From Platerodrilus igneus (lineage: Eukaryota; Arthropoda; Insecta; Coleoptera; Lycidae): DNA of 64,000 nt. Numbering within the stretch: the first letter of the stretch is position 1; every line of letters begins with the position of its first letter. This document shows, piece by piece, positions 11,640 through 23,589 of the stretch. The notes beneath the pieces were generated by a model that did no database searches, had not been told where the DNA came from, and saw only the letters and a list, made by a program, of their open reading frames with translations. The stretch is taken from NCBI GenBank assembly GCA_036346225.1, contig JARFIW010000003.1:4024501-4088500 (forward strand), read 5' to 3'. Both the position numbers and the translations under genes were made by a program.

Positions 11640-12060
11640 TAAATACTAAAACGGAATACGAGCCTGTGGTGCAAAATAATTACGTACCGCAAATTAGTGT
11701 TAAATTGGAAGGCGTTCAACAAAATTTTTTATTAGATACTGGCAGTGCAGTCAGCATAATTTCAGGTGAAGTTTTTGAATTACTCTGATCAAAAAATAAA
11801 AATATATTTAAAATACCTACAGTAGGTCTTTCAATTCAAGGCGTTACAGGAAAAATCGCGAAAATAGAAAAGCAGGCATTAATAGAAACTAAATTAGGGG
11901 ATAAGCAACAAATTCTATTCTTAGTAGCGGATTATTTGAATGTTTCGTACATTTTAGGAGTAGATTGGATGGCGTCTAAGCAGGCCGAAATCGATAATGA
12001 CGCTTATAGAATTAAACTTTTAGACGGTGATCACGAAACAAATCAGCAGAGTTGCAGGTA
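11640..12060 (+). pseudogene. gypsy aspartic protease domain
   Basis: The frame 11444-11788 reads FLLDTGSAVSIISGEVFELL; DTGS is the retroviral-type protease active site, at about 11733-11744. After a stop at 11786, sequence about 11820-12030 continues with LVADYLNVSYILGVDWM, the C-terminal flap and substrate region of gypsy proteases. One in-frame stop separates the halves. Confidence 0.8.
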
Positions 12061-12312
12061 CATGATGACTTAAACGTTTATGCACAAAACGCGCCAGCGC
12101 TAGAAATAAACATAACTGAAAACCATGATACGGAGTTATTAAATGTGCTAACTGATCTAAAAAATACCACTGATGAATGGATATATGACGAACAGTTAGA
12201 AGAATGTCAAACCAATTTTCAGTGTGAACAGTGGACAGCGGTATTGCCGTTTCGTGACGCATTTTTAAAGCACACGCAAAGACATTCCGTAGTTGTAACA
12301 AGTGTTAGGTAA

Positions 12313-13579
12313 TTGTACAAATTACCAACGGACGAGGAATTTATAGACAAGCTTAAAGACGAGTACGAAAATTTTTTTTCAGGCATACCAGGATTATGTA
12401 AGACGTTTGTTTGTAAATTTAATATTAGTAATCGAACACCATTCGTGCAAAGATCGTACCCAATACCGTATTCCAAACGCGCCGCCGTCAATGAAGAAAT
12501 TAATCGTATGTTAAAGTTCCGATTCTCCTTTTTCAAATCCAATTGTAGTTGTTACAAAAAAAATAGAAATATTCGAATCTGCTTAGATGCGTGACCGTTA
12601 AACAAAATAATTGTACCGGACCGCGAATCACCGCCAATAATCGACGAATTGTTACAAAAATTCCTGCAGTAGCTAGACGCGACGCTCTTAGCGTCGTTAT
12701 GGTGCCTTATAACTCCAGGAATTTTTTGGCTTGTTGATGATGATTGATGTATTGTGGTGTTGTTTCTTGGTTAGACTTCCTAATAAATTTGATGGTCTGG
12801 ACTCCACGAGGCCTGCTCCTGGAATCCTCTTGTTTTAATGCAGTGATCAGTTTCCCGGATCTTCCCCTTGGTTGCTCTCCAACTACACGATATCCGAATC
12901 CTGGGTCCACTGGCCTGTGGTTTTCGACCGACAGAAAGGCTATTCGCCACAGACCGCTCCATCGTCAGGTAGCTCGTCTAACAGGACTGACGGATGTGCA
13001 TTCCCAACGACTTCATTTGTATACCCATTCCTTGGCGCCCCGTATAGCTGGAGAACTCCCTCGAGTCGTCATCGTTCCGCTGCTCACCTTTGATCGCCCG
13101 GAGGCGGTGGTAGATATATGTTGCTTCTTCGAAATCTAAGCAGCAACTCCGACAAAAATTTAATGGGGGTGCAGTATTTATCGTCTATCGATTTAAGTTG
13201 TGGATACTGGAAACTAAAACTAGACGAAAAATGTCGGAAATACACGGCATTTCTGCTAAACGGTAAAAGTTACCAATTAAAAGTGTTACTCTTTGGTTTG
13301 AATATTTCAGTGGCAGCGTTCAGCAAATGCCTCGGGCAAGTACTGGAACCCGAGGTACAACAAATCGCCACTATTTATGTCGACGATATTCTAATCGCGT
13401 CCAGAACACTTGCAGAACAAAAAAACCAATTGCATCTTCTATTAAAAAAACTTGAAAAAGCGGGAATGACAGTGAAATTAAGAAAATCGGAATTTCTAAG
13501 AAGTGAAATTAAATTCTTATTACACATTATATCCCCAGCAGGTATTCAGGTAGACCCTGACAAAATTGAAACAATTTAA
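12313..13579 (+). pseudogene. gypsy reverse transcriptase, split by an insertion
   Basis: The first part (12313-12662) has FVQRSYPIPYSKRAAVNEEI and RNIRICLDA, the fingers region. After the insertion the frame 13118-13579 gives YLSSIDLSCGYWKLKLDE, then YVDD at 13376-13387, the intact catalytic motif of the palm. A frameshift precedes the KSNCSCYKKNRNIRI stretch, and LDA is followed by a stop where Arg is usual. Confidence 0.85.
12663..13160. mobile_element. 498-bp GC-richer insertion in gypsy RT, unclassified
   Basis: The RT reading breaks at 12662 and resumes after 13160. The 9-bp word acaaaaatt occurs at both edges (12654-12662 and 13152-13160), consistent with a target-site duplication. 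The insert is clearly richer in G+C than its surroundings and holds a gacgctcttagcgtc hairpin near its left end. It has a 131-codon open frame (12744-13139) of low-complexity appearance and no domain I recognise. It may be a SINE or a short non-autonomous element. Confidence 0.6.
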
Positions 13580-13600
13580 AAACCACAAAATAGAAAGGAG

Positions 13601-14251
13601 TTGCAATCATTTCTAGGTTTTTGTAATTTCTGCCGGAAACTTGCGGGCAACCATTCCGAGCACGTCAGAACGTTGACTCCTTTGCTAGACAACAACACAA
13701 AACGGCATTGGGGAGAGCGACACAGCGAAGCTTTTCATAAGATTAAAGAAAATTTTATAAATAGCGTTTTATTAGCCCACCCTGATTCTACAAATCCTTT
13801 CTGTATTTCAACAGACGCGTCAACCCAAGCGTTAGGCGCACACCTTTTTGAGGAACAAAACGGTCAAATTAAAACTAAAACGTTTGCAATTAGAACATTA
13901 TTAAGCGCCGAAAAGGCATACATGATTGCAGAGGTAGAATTACTGGCAATAGTTTTTGCGTGCAAAAAATTCCGAACGTATTTACTTGGTTATCCAACAA
14001 TTATATTTACAGACCACCGTGCGTTGGAGTTTCTCTTTACGTGTAAGGCGCTAAGCTCTAGACTTATGCGTTTGTGTATGTGTCTACAAGAATTTCAATT
14101 ACAAATAAAATATTGCAAAGGGTCGGAAAATCAGATAGGAGATTTTTTGTCGAGATACAATTATCAAAGAACGGCTCAGAACAAACCTCTAATTATTGCA
14201 AATATTGACATACCACCGACAAATAAATTAAAAAATATTTTAAAAGTTTAA
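13601..14251 (+). pseudogene. gypsy RNase H domain
   Basis: A long open frame carries the RT connection and RNase H. STDASTQALGAHLF contains the first catalytic Asp, EVELLAIVFACKKFRTYL the Glu helix, and TDHRALEFLF the next Asp. The domain is nearly intact; an in-frame stop at 13577-13579 separates it from RT. Confidence 0.85.
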
Positions 14252-14425
14252 GGGAGGTTCAAGAAGGGGATGCGAATACAAATTGGAGAAAGAATAAAAT
14301 ATTAAATAATACACACGGTAAAGGGGAAGATCTCAAAAAAAAATCATATGATAAATGAAGACTTAGTGTTCTGAAAGAGTAAAAAGGGAGAAGAGTGGTG
14401 GCTAATTTGTATTCCTAAGAAACTA

Positions 14426-14990
14426 GTGACAGAACTGATCTGGGAATACTACCAAATGAACGGGCATTTTGGCAGCAAAAAATCCGCCGCGCTTATCGAA
14501 GAGAATTGTTATATTCCTAATATTCGAAGAAAGGTTCACAAAATAATCGCTAGCTGTGATTTATGTCAAAAAACTAAAATAGATAATAAAAAACAGCTAG
14601 ACAACCTTTAGAGTTAGTTTTCATAAATTTATTTGGCCCGTTACCAATGGGCAGAGGGGGCGTGCAATACGTTTTTGTGTTTGTGACATCTGAACTACAT
14701 ATTTTAGTTTATATCCCCTTCGGAGAGCGACCGCTAGAGCAGCATTGAACAGACTAAAAAATAATTACATAGCCACTACAGGATAGCCGAGAGCAATACT
14801 ATCGGATCATGGTATCCAATTTATAAGCAAAATTTGGAAAAGCACGCTTGCGAATCTAGATATTAGTGTTAAATATTTGGCAGTGTTTCGCCCACAGACA
14901 AATCCTGTCGAACGAGTTATGCGTGAAACTTTCAGATTACTTAAAGTGTACTGCCATGGGAAACATGATTTTTTTGCTAATTTTGAATAA
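14426..14990 (+). pseudogene. gypsy integrase, zinc-binding and core remnants
   Basis: 14426-14611 encodes the N-terminal zinc domain (GHFGSKKSAALI, then CDLCQKTK with the CXXC pair). Beyond a stop, sequence to about 14990 has INLFGPLP, where the first catalytic Asp has become Asn, LSDHGIQFIS with the second Asp, and PQTNPVERVMRE with the catalytic Glu region. Frameshifts lie between these blocks. Nothing beyond KHDFFANFE is readable. Confidence 0.75.
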
Positions 14991-15500
14991 GTTAGGTACC
15001 ATTTACGTCCTTTTTTGTACGTAAAAAGTTAATGTGTTTTCCTACGAAAAACTGAAATATTCCTTTATATTTTTTAACTTCTTCAAAATTTGCATTTTTT
15101 AGTCATATCGATGAGAACAAATAGACTTATTACTTTTATTTTGGTTTCGAAATATTTCTAAGAGTGTGTTTATACTTCGCAGTCATCCGACGCTCCTTTG
15201 TATAAGGTTAAAAATGTGTACAAGTTTCTACGCCCGCAAGCTGGGACGTTTTACTGCCTGTACGCAGCTACATAAATTATAAATTTCACTCACAAGCGAT
15301 TGCTCGATTCGGACGAATCATGAATCGCCACTTTGAAATGAATGGATAAGTTCCAGTACTGGAGCATAATATGGAACAAATTTTTATATACATGTATTTT
15401 GAAAGTTCTATTTTGTAATATCCTAACAAAATGTTCCAAATGTGTGCGATCGCACTGTAGACAGTGTTAATATCGCGGTCACGCAATTTTGAAACATACC
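14991..15500. other. no gene seen
   Basis: AT-rich intronic sequence between the gypsy relic and the mariner-like relic. The gypsy 3' LTR could be here, but no partner sequence was found upstream of gag. Confidence 0.35.
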
Positions 15501-15504
15501 GTGG

Positions 15505-16592
15505 TAATTAGGTTGTTGCGGATCTTTAACAAGGCGACGATCTTCTCTTCTCACTTAATAAAAGCGCACTTCTGTGTGGATCAGCACCATTGAACGCTTC
15601 CTTGTTAAACACTCTTCACAGGTAAGCATCAAGCGGTGTGAGAAATGTGATGGGAAGTTACAATCAGTTCCACGAAAAATGATTTGTCCTGGAAATATTT
15701 TTTGCGGTATGACTAGAGACTGTCGGCAGTGTGGCACGTCACTGCGTCCTGTTGAAACCACTGTATCTATTCAAAAATTACTTTTACTAAAAAACCGTCT
15801 GACATCCCGTACAAATGGCGTGAACAACATATCCCGATAACGGTCTGAATAAGTGTAAGAGGTGTATACCGTCAGCATCCTCAATAAAATACAGACCTAG
15901 CACATCTTTTGCTGACAGTGCATCAAACTCTCGCTATGTCGCGGTTCCTGGACGATATCGTATGGCCTCTCAAAACCAAGAAAGAGAGTTGTTTAGCAAT
16001 TGATAAAACCGTCCAAATGAGTTTGATTCTTTTCGTAGAACCAAATATGAAAAAAGAAATCTGTATCCCCGTACACCATGACAAAATGCGTGCACTCTTC
16101 GCCACCCTGACTTATTCATTTTGTCTCACTTGTATTGGGTACAGAAATTCAGCAACCGTTGAGGCGACATATTGCTGATGTTTAATTGCAAGACCGTTCG
16201 TCGAAGACTTCGTTTTAATGACTCGAACACCTGACTGAGGACACGCCTACTAATCTCAGTTAGTAACTTTCTAAACCTTCCATTCCGTTGACACAATGCA
16301 CTACCAGTATTACAAAATTTCGTTACAATAGATAATATAACTGTGTTACTTTGTGCAACTCTCATAAACTGTTCGCAATATTGTTTGGCTAGTAACTTCA
16401 AACTTATCCCGCCTTGATAGCCATGTTCGTATGAACGGAAGTATTGCTCCGCAATAAAAACCTTTTCCGTCGTGTCAGACCCATTTTCAATTGCTGCTTC
16501 ACAGCACAATGAATGTTCAAAATAGTACGAGCAAGTACTGCCGATGCGCTGACTCGCAGACGAACGGATGGGCGCAAGACACCTGCGTGACA
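15505..16592 (-). pseudogene. mariner-like transposase with DUF4817/HTH N-terminus, relic
   Basis: The minus frame 16593-16126 reads like the DUF4817 helix-turn-helix domain found before mariner-type DDE transposases in insects: RSYEHGYQGGISLK, then IVTKFCNTGSALCQRNGRFR and RRTVLQLNISNMSPQRLL. Downstream, across frameshifts, HLDGFINC and GFERPYDIVQEPRHSES match the DDE region of this group, and SDRYRDMLFTPFV and SLVIPQKIFPGQII follow in the right order to about 15555. The 5' part should resume after 20975, because a hAT element sits at 16601-20967. No terminal repeats were identified. Confidence 0.7.
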
Positions 16593-16600
16593 TTTAGTAC
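16593..16600. repeat. hAT target-site duplication, left copy
   Basis: tttagtac, identical to 20968-20975 on the other side of the element. Confidence 0.95.
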
Positions 16601-16610
16601 CAGTGGCGGC

Positions 16611-17780
16611 GTTAGGCGTCTGCGATTTCGTCGACCGCCGACGGCCTCGCGCTTAAGAGGGCCTCGCAAAAAAATGGCAGATTAGTTGATTAGTTGACTA
16701 AAAAAATATTTATTATCGTAGAACGAACGCCAGCATTCTGCAATGTTTTAAATGTAGGATTAAACCCTAATTTAAAAGCAAGTATTTCTTATCGCAAAGG
16801 CAAGCAATGCATCACACCAACAGACCCTGTCGACTACCTGTCCCGGCAGGGAGAAGAATTCAATGCAACCAGTGGTTACGATAAGTCAATTGTTAAAAGG
16901 CGTTTCATTTTAAAGAGAATTTGAAAATACATGTTCAATTTACATTTATTATATGTCATAACTATTAGTAACTTTTGTGAGATATATTTGTAAATAAACC
17001 CTACTTCGTGGTTTTGCGATTGAAGCTTCTGTAGAAAATAAATCTTCAAAATGATTTCTTGGCCAAAATGAATAAAGTTCAGGCTAAAAGCTACTTAGGT
17101 ATTGTTTGATGTCTTCTCAGGTTGACAAGCTCAGTCAATGTAAGCCAAATGTTTCTCAGAAGTTCCTACTAGAATTCTATTTAGTTGAGTACGTACTTTG
17201 TAATAATAGTCTAAGGTTTAACATTTAACAATGCAGTCAAGATGACTTAAACAAGTTTAATACAAATATAGTATAGTGTTTAAAGTACAGGTACGTATTA
17301 GGTCGATATCCTTTCTCTTTGTATACAATTACAGGCAAAACTAAACCACCCTCCTTTGTCCGTCTTAAACTGTATGCGTAAATTGTTACGGACGTTCAGT
17401 TGTTGTTTATACGTGAAGTGTGTAGTTAAATTACTCTTAGTATGAAGTTATTACCAACGACTAAAGTAACGCGTCGTTAAAATAAAGATAAAGAATCTAT
17501 AATTGTTGGTATTTTTCAGTATAAATACTAAAAGCTTCTGTGCTAATATTGTTTGGATTACATGCATACATTTTACATTGGGTATGATGTGAATTACATG
17601 TGTTAGTTTAATTTTTTGTATAATTAATTATTAAGTTACTTCCCCTATTTTAAGTCAGTTATATATAATATTCAAAGTTTTTTGCATTTAATCTGCGCTG
17701 GTATAAGTGTGTTTGCTTTTTATATTTGATATCGTCATTATAGTGTCAGGAGGGCCTTCCAGAGACAGAGATATAGATAG
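16611..17780. other. hAT 5' untranslated or intronic region
   Basis: About 1.2 kb between the left end and the first recognisable transposase codons. A frame at 16694-16924 has no recognisable domain and may be chance or a lost exon. Confidence 0.4.
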
Positions 17781-17785
17781 GAAAT

Positions 17786-20262
17786 AAAAATCTGGTGCGT
17801 CAAAAAGAAAAAGAAAAGTTGAAAAGGCTTTGTCCAACCAAACCATGAGTTCCAGTATGATGAAATTTCTTAAGAAACCTTCATCAGGACCGGTCGGTAC
17901 TACAATAACATTAAAGTCTGATGACTCTCTTGTACAAGTTTCTGAATCAACTTCAGATCCAGAGTTGGCCGAATCTACAGTTATTCAAGTCTCTGAACCC
18001 AGTAACAGTAAAAGTTAGACTGTGACGACAACATTCGTGACTCAATGATTCAAAAACAAACAGCCCATTTCACAGCGTTGTTTATGGATTCTGATCCGGG
18101 GAAGTGGGTATTTCCAATAACGGACTCGCAGCGTCATGACTTAATTCAAAACGGTCCTCACCAAAACCTAGAGACGTTTGACGAAAGTTTTCCCAGAGAC
18201 GATAATAATAGACACTTTTCTAAATTCTACTTTAATCGAAAATTGAGTAATGGGGAAAACTAACATCGCAGGTGGTTAATTTACTCTATATCTGAAGATA
18301 AAGTTTATTGCTTTCTATGTAAACTTTTTTCCCATTTGCAAACACAGATGGTAAAAGAAGAATGTTGCGACTGGAAAGATTTGAGTCGAATATTGCAAAG
18401 ACATGAACAAAGTCATGGACACATGGTGTGCATGATTAAATGGATTGAATTTTATGAAGGAATTAAACACGAAAAAGCAATAGATGCAGAAAACAAGAGA
18501 CTGGTTAAAGAATCGCAAAAGTATTGGTACAACTTGTTTGAAAGGTTGATTGATATAATTAACTACTTAGCTTCACATAATCTAGCATTTAGAGCTCATC
18601 GAGAATCTCTTAATTTTAATTTAAATAATAGCGATAATAGTGGCAATTTTATAGACTTATTTAAATTGTTACCCAAATATGATCTGACACTACGGGAACA
18701 CCTGCAACGCATTAATAAAAGACAGCTTAATCAACATTATTTGTGTCACGATATTCAAAACGAATTAATCACAATAATGTCTAAATCCGTTGTTGATGAG
18801 ATTATACAAAATGTCAAACAAGCAAAATACTACGCGTTGATGCTTGATTGCACCAGGGATGTCAGCCGTGTTGAACAAATGTCGATAACATTAAGATTTT
18901 GTAATTCTTCAACTGGAGCGATAAAGGAGCACTTTGTTGGGTTTATTGCCGTCGCAGAGACAACAGGAGAATATTTAACAAATTCAATATTACTAGAAAT
19001 GGTTTAGATATCCAAAATTGTCGAGGGCAGAGATACGATAATGGCGCTAATATGGTCGGCATTAACAAAGGAGTTAAAACTAGAATCCTTAATATTAATC
19101 CTAGAGCGTTTTTCACGCCTTGTGGATATCACAGTTGGAATTTACTTCTATAATTGCCAAGACCTTTTTCGGCTTTATCAATAAAATATACCTTCTATTT
19201 ACGAGATCAAGCAAGCGTTGGGGTCTCCTTAAAACCAAATTAAAATTAACATTAAAATCCCTATCTGAAACAAGATGGGAGAGTAGAATAGAAGCAGTTA
19301 AAGCGATATTGTGTCAATTTGATGATGTTGTCGATTGTGTAAATGACCTGAAAAACAAAACTGAAGATTCCGAAACTCTAAGTGACTGTGAAGCTGTACT
19401 CAACGAAATGTTAACTTTTGAGTTTATTGTTGCAATATACGTTTGGTACAAGATTTTACTGCGCGTGAACAATTTAAGTAAATTATGGTAATCGGTACAA
19501 GTTAATTTGAAGATCGTTGTTGATACTATACGTTTGCTATGTAACTGGATTCAAGAATATCGTGATACAGGATTTGAAAAAGGCGTTGCAGAAGCCAGAT
19601 TATTTGTGGAAAAAAGTAGTTATGAGATTTCGTCTCCATTTAAAGAAAAAAGAGTGGCCAAAAAGAAAAGAATGTTCTCGTATGAAAATATTGATGAACC
19701 AATACAATCTGCTGAAATGCAGTACAAGGTTGATTTTTTTAATAAGATGTTAGATGCTATCATAGTCGACACCGAATGCCGATTCAAATCGCTCCATAAT
19801 TATTTTGAACAATTTGGCTTTATTTTTGACATAAATTATTTAAAATCTATACCAAAAGAAGACCTTCTTAAACATTGTTACGATTTAGCTGCAATACTTC
19901 GGGATGGCAAAAACAGCGACATTCAGCCTTTCGAACTATGTGAAGAACTTCTGCTTTTACAATCGAATTCACTAATAGACTCTATCAATGATGTCAAACA
20001 ACTTATACAGTACATTTAAAAAATAATTTGCAAGAAGTATACCCAAATGTTTACATAACAATCAGAATTATGCTTACAGTTCCGGTCACTACAGCTTCTG
20101 CTGAGGAAGCTTTTCAAAGTTAAAATTAATTAAGACCTACTTACGAAGTACCATGGGCCAAGAAAGACTATCTGCGTTGTCAATTTTATCGATTGGTCTA
20201 AATTATGATACAATATTAAAAAAATTCAGTGAAACTAAAAGCAGAAAAGTTCGTATATTGTA
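17786..20262 (+). pseudogene. hAT transposase (zf-TTF, DUF4371, dimerisation domain), broken
   Basis: The order fits ZMYM1-like hAT transposases. A basic N-terminus KSGASKRKRKVEKAL is preceded by an in-frame TAA. FSKFYFNRKLSNGEN and VYCFLCKLF form the TTF-type zinc finger, with a TAA at 18261-18263 in the middle. DUF4371 follows (18336-19007; LASHNLAFRAHRES, then YALMLDCTRDVSR with a catalytic-type Asp). Frames 19120-19491 and 19507-20019 cover the helical insertion. The C-terminal dimerisation region survives in two phases (MLTVPVTTASAEEAF, then LKLIKTYLRSTMGQERLS) to about 20262. I count at least five disabling changes. Confidence 0.85.
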
Positions 20263-20967
20263 ATTTGTGTTTGAGTGTGTAATTCGTCTATTTGTGTTCA
20301 GTCGTTTTAAAACTATTTAATGTTAAATTTGCGCTTAGAACAAGAGTCAGGTGCTTCATCACTGCGAGCTTTACGCCGCTTCAGAAGTGTTAGCTTCACT
20401 ATCCATATAACAATTATACATGCTTCGATAATAATATGATCCACTAGACTAGAGCTCTGAACGTTACGAGTTATAATGTTTCGTGTCAATTAATCTCAAC
20501 GGAGAAAAATGTCGCAGTGAAATTTGCATGTTAAATACCATGAGTGTAATTGGAATTTCATCAGAGACCATTTTGTGCAACTAGCCGCTTATGAATAATG
20601 GATATTTTCTCACCTCGTTATTTCCAAGTAAGTCCTTAATCATAATTTATAATTTTAAAAGAAATTGTTTGGTTGTACTTCTTTGACAAATAACATGTGA
20701 ACCTAAATGTTATATATTATAGACTCTCAAATTGTCTATTCACCTTCATTAATGTATCTTACCTTCTACTACGTACAGTTAATTTGCTCCTTGAGTTCTA
20801 ATTAACCGCCACAGTTAGATTAGCTTAGCAACAAAATACTTATATATACCTAGTACGTATTGGTATAATTCAGGTCATTAAACGTTTTGTTTTGGGCTCT
20901 GAGAAATGTTAGGGGCCTCGCAAAACTGATGTCGCCGACACCCACGTTTGGTCTAGGGCCGCCACTG

Positions 20968-20975
20968 TTTAGTAC
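20968..20975. repeat. hAT target-site duplication, right copy
   Basis: tttagtac, identical to 16593-16600. Confidence 0.95.
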
Positions 20976-21085
20976 AGTATATTACAGCGCTAACCGTACT
21001 TCAAAAAACGATTGGAATGGAACCGTGAACAATTAATTCAGAAACGTGGGTACCGAATATTAAAAGTTTTAAACGAAATACTTAC

Positions 21086-21224
21086 CTGCTCTAGTTGATA
21101 GGTGGTACTGTTTCTTCAGCCAACACCTAATCTTATGTATATCATCGGCAGTTCTGTTTGGATCTTCATTCAGTTCTTGCTCTGCCTTTTTTAGAAGAAC
21201 TTCAGAAAGAACTCTAATTTTCAT
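21086..21224 (-). CDS. CRAL-TRIO gene, first coding exon (1A)
   Basis: 139 nt: ATG at 21224-21222, 46 codons plus one base, then donor G|GTAAGT at 21086/21085. It encodes the N-terminal helical segment (MKIRVLSEVLLKKAEQELNE ... WLKKQYHLSTRA). Joined in phase to the acceptor at 9011, the split codon is Asp and the junction reads STRA-DDQYLL, as in other insect family members. The start is chosen because exon 1B begins at the matching Met; upstream sequence resembles the 1B leader but has a 2-nt deletion. The intron to exon 2 is about 12 kb. Confidence 0.88.
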
Positions 21225-22690
21225 AATGATTTTGATATGAAAAACTTAACACTGTTTAAGATTAACAGATTTAGGAATATTTATCATTTCTTCTCATGCC
21301 ACATGCGTGCTTATTAACAAGAACAGATGATGTTTTAATTGGGAATCACACCTATTGAGCTTTCGCGGAATCAGCGTGTTGTCTGCAACTATCTGTAGTT
21401 TGTTCTTCACAAAGTATAAAGCTATTAAGAATATACGGTATATGTATGTTGATTACAGTATGAAAAAGAAACTCGTAAAATTTGGATCCAGACATATCTA
21501 CTGATTTGAATTCGGTCATTTGCATTTAAATGTATTTACATCGTAGCTATTACTGCATAAATGAACATTCTGTTTTTAAATACGATGACTCGTCGTGGAA
21601 AAACCTGTTTCGTTGCATAACATTTTGCGATTCCTTTTGTATCACTAAAGGACTAAAGAAATAGAGGACCATCTATAAATTTACTGTAAAATTATAAAAA
21701 GGCTCCTGATGCATATGCTAAAGCGGGAATGAAATTTTAATAGCTGCTGCAAACTTCAAATTAATTTGTTTGACCTGGAAGGTATTAATTAACATTAAAG
21801 AATCATTTAAGTAGATTATGCATAATACATTTATGACCAATGCCTTAAATAATAGTAAGAGTGACCTATTCGCTCTTAAACTTCGGGACCAAGACCATAT
21901 GAACAAATGGCATTTTACATTTGAATCCTTGACGAAAACCTATATTAAATTCAAAAACGTATTTTAAAAAAATTATGCAAGCTAAATTATGGCAATATGA
22001 GATGTATTTGAACCGTGTCAAATTAAATACTCATGAAGTCGACGTTTTTCGCACACGAGACATCATAGGACAGAATTTGGAGTGCTACTTCTTAACATGC
22101 AGATTTACTCCCGAAATGAAGTAGGATTAGAGTATGTAGCTAAGTGCATAGAAAGTTACTTCTGGATCAATAACGCAAATAAAAGCCGATGAAAGTACAA
22201 TAGTTTATTCAATAGTTATTTAAAATAATTAGGTGATTAGCAACACACCCACTGTTTCTAAAACTATTTGTGTTTGCAGATAGTATACAATCTTAACTTT
22301 GTATATAATGCTCCAGGTACACTTCACCAGGCTGGGTAATCTAGATACGTTTCCGCCAATTATTGTTTTATTTGTATTCCTACCACCAGAGCGCTACTAT
22401 CGTTTGCGTGAATAAACGGACACTGATCATCGGCTTTATCTTTAGTTGCATTCGGTTGCATTTTCACATATAATCTTTTTCTTATGTTAGTTTGTGTTAT
22501 AAAATATAACTTACAGACCCTTTGTGTGTACTTTGGTTTATAGGAGTGCATAATCATTGTATCGTTATTCTACGTCTATTATTAAGTAGTGTTAAGTAAC
22601 CCATATATAAACTAATACCCTGTCTTGGGGAATCCCACGTCTTTGTGAACTTTGAATATTTTTAATCTTGTTGAACATTTATAGGTTAAT
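21225..22690. other. no gene seen; upstream of exon 1A
   Basis: AT-rich. The promoter and 5' UTR belonging to exon 1A would be here, but no core promoter element can be called with confidence. Minus frames at 21906-21718 and 22557-22360 are not protein-like. Confidence 0.4.
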
Positions 22691-22698
22691 TTGGAACT

Positions 22699-23332
22699 AT
22701 ATTTGTGTGCGTTGTTAACGACTGCAACAACGCTCACAAATTCGATAATGCATCGTTTTCCGTATTTAGACGAACCGGTAAGTATGAAACTATTCTTTAT
22801 GAAACTTCTAAATTGTATTGAGACTTGACAAATTTGTGGAAATTACATGCCTTTGGCTTTAAAATAGCAAGGATGCATGTACCTATAATTTTAAATTTGC
22901 TGGGCTACCTTAAAATTAAGGTGAGCCAAAATTAGTTTTTAATCATTTACTTATCATAAAAATTGTTACGGTATTGAAACTGATGCCATGAATTATTTTA
23001 AGGTTTATAACATATGGATGGAACACATTTGCAATGATAGTATTTTGTATGTGGACCCGCGAATTGTATATATCAAAATTATCGTGTATGTCATAAACAT
23101 TTTAGTTATAGCACATTTTGTGGTGTCGGTAAGAAAACTCTTAAAGATCGTTCATTACCAACGATTGCTGTTCCAGGTAAGCTCAATAAATTTTTCATAA
23201 GTGGTGTAATCAATTTCTTTTGCTAGGAATTAGTGCACTTCCAAATGAACAGAATTCTGTTTTAACATGGGATAAAATAGAACTAGAACGTCCCAATATT
23301 CTACAAAAACTCAAATATGTGTACAAGATAAT
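22699..23332 (+). pseudogene. THAP zinc-finger exons
   Basis: Exon 1 ends at 22777 before GTAAGT and reads FVCVVNDCNNAHK ... SFSVFRRT, the first Cys pair of a C2CH THAP finger; an initiating Met is not visible. Exon 2 ends at 23176 before GTAAGC and reads NYRVCHKHFSYSTFCG (Cys-x2-His) then LKDRSLPTIAVP, the end of the domain. Exon 3 (23227 to about 23332) has a CTAG acceptor and a polar, helical linker. The phases of exons 2 and 3 match. Confidence 0.75.
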
Positions 23333-23589
23333 GTAAGGTATTTTTTCATTCCATTCAATTAATTGTCTGCAAGCGGACATTCTTAAACAATTTTTAAATT
23401 TGCCCAACAAACACGAAGGCATCTTTAAGATGTTCTAAATACGTCTGCCTTAGAATTTCAAAACGTCTCATGAATCGATTTACATCTTAAAAACATGTTA
23501 TAAGCCGGATGTTAAAAATCCAAAGATTATTAAGATATTTTTAGAGGTGGTTGGTCCAAAAATACTTAAAGCAGATCCTAAAATTACTT

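Larger units (their letters stand above)
10273..14990 (+). mobile_element. Ty3/gypsy retrotransposon relic, internal region
   Basis: The plus strand shows gag, protease, RT, RNase H and integrase in the standard Ty3/gypsy order, so the superfamily call is firm. Many stops and frameshifts are present. RT is split by a 498-bp foreign insertion (12663-13160). The integrase fades out near 14990. No flanking LTRs were recognised. It lies in the long first intron of the CRAL-TRIO gene, antisense to it. Confidence 0.85.
16601..20967 (+). mobile_element. hAT transposon, ZMYM1/DUF4371-like, with intact ends
   Basis: The element is 4,367 bp, bounded by the terminal inverted repeat CAGTGGCGGC (16601-16610; complement at 20958-20967). 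It is flanked by a perfect 8-bp target-site duplication tttagtac (16593-16600 and 20968-20975), the diagnostic length for hAT. Subterminal gggcctcgcaaaa words occur at both ends. It carries a broken transposase gene at about 17.8-20.3 kb. It interrupts the mariner-like relic, so it is the younger of the two. Confidence 0.95.

Noticed and set aside
12744..13139. 131-codon open frame in the GC-rich insertion
   Set aside because: No recognisable domain, overlapping open frames on both strands, and GC-rich DNA gives long chance frames.
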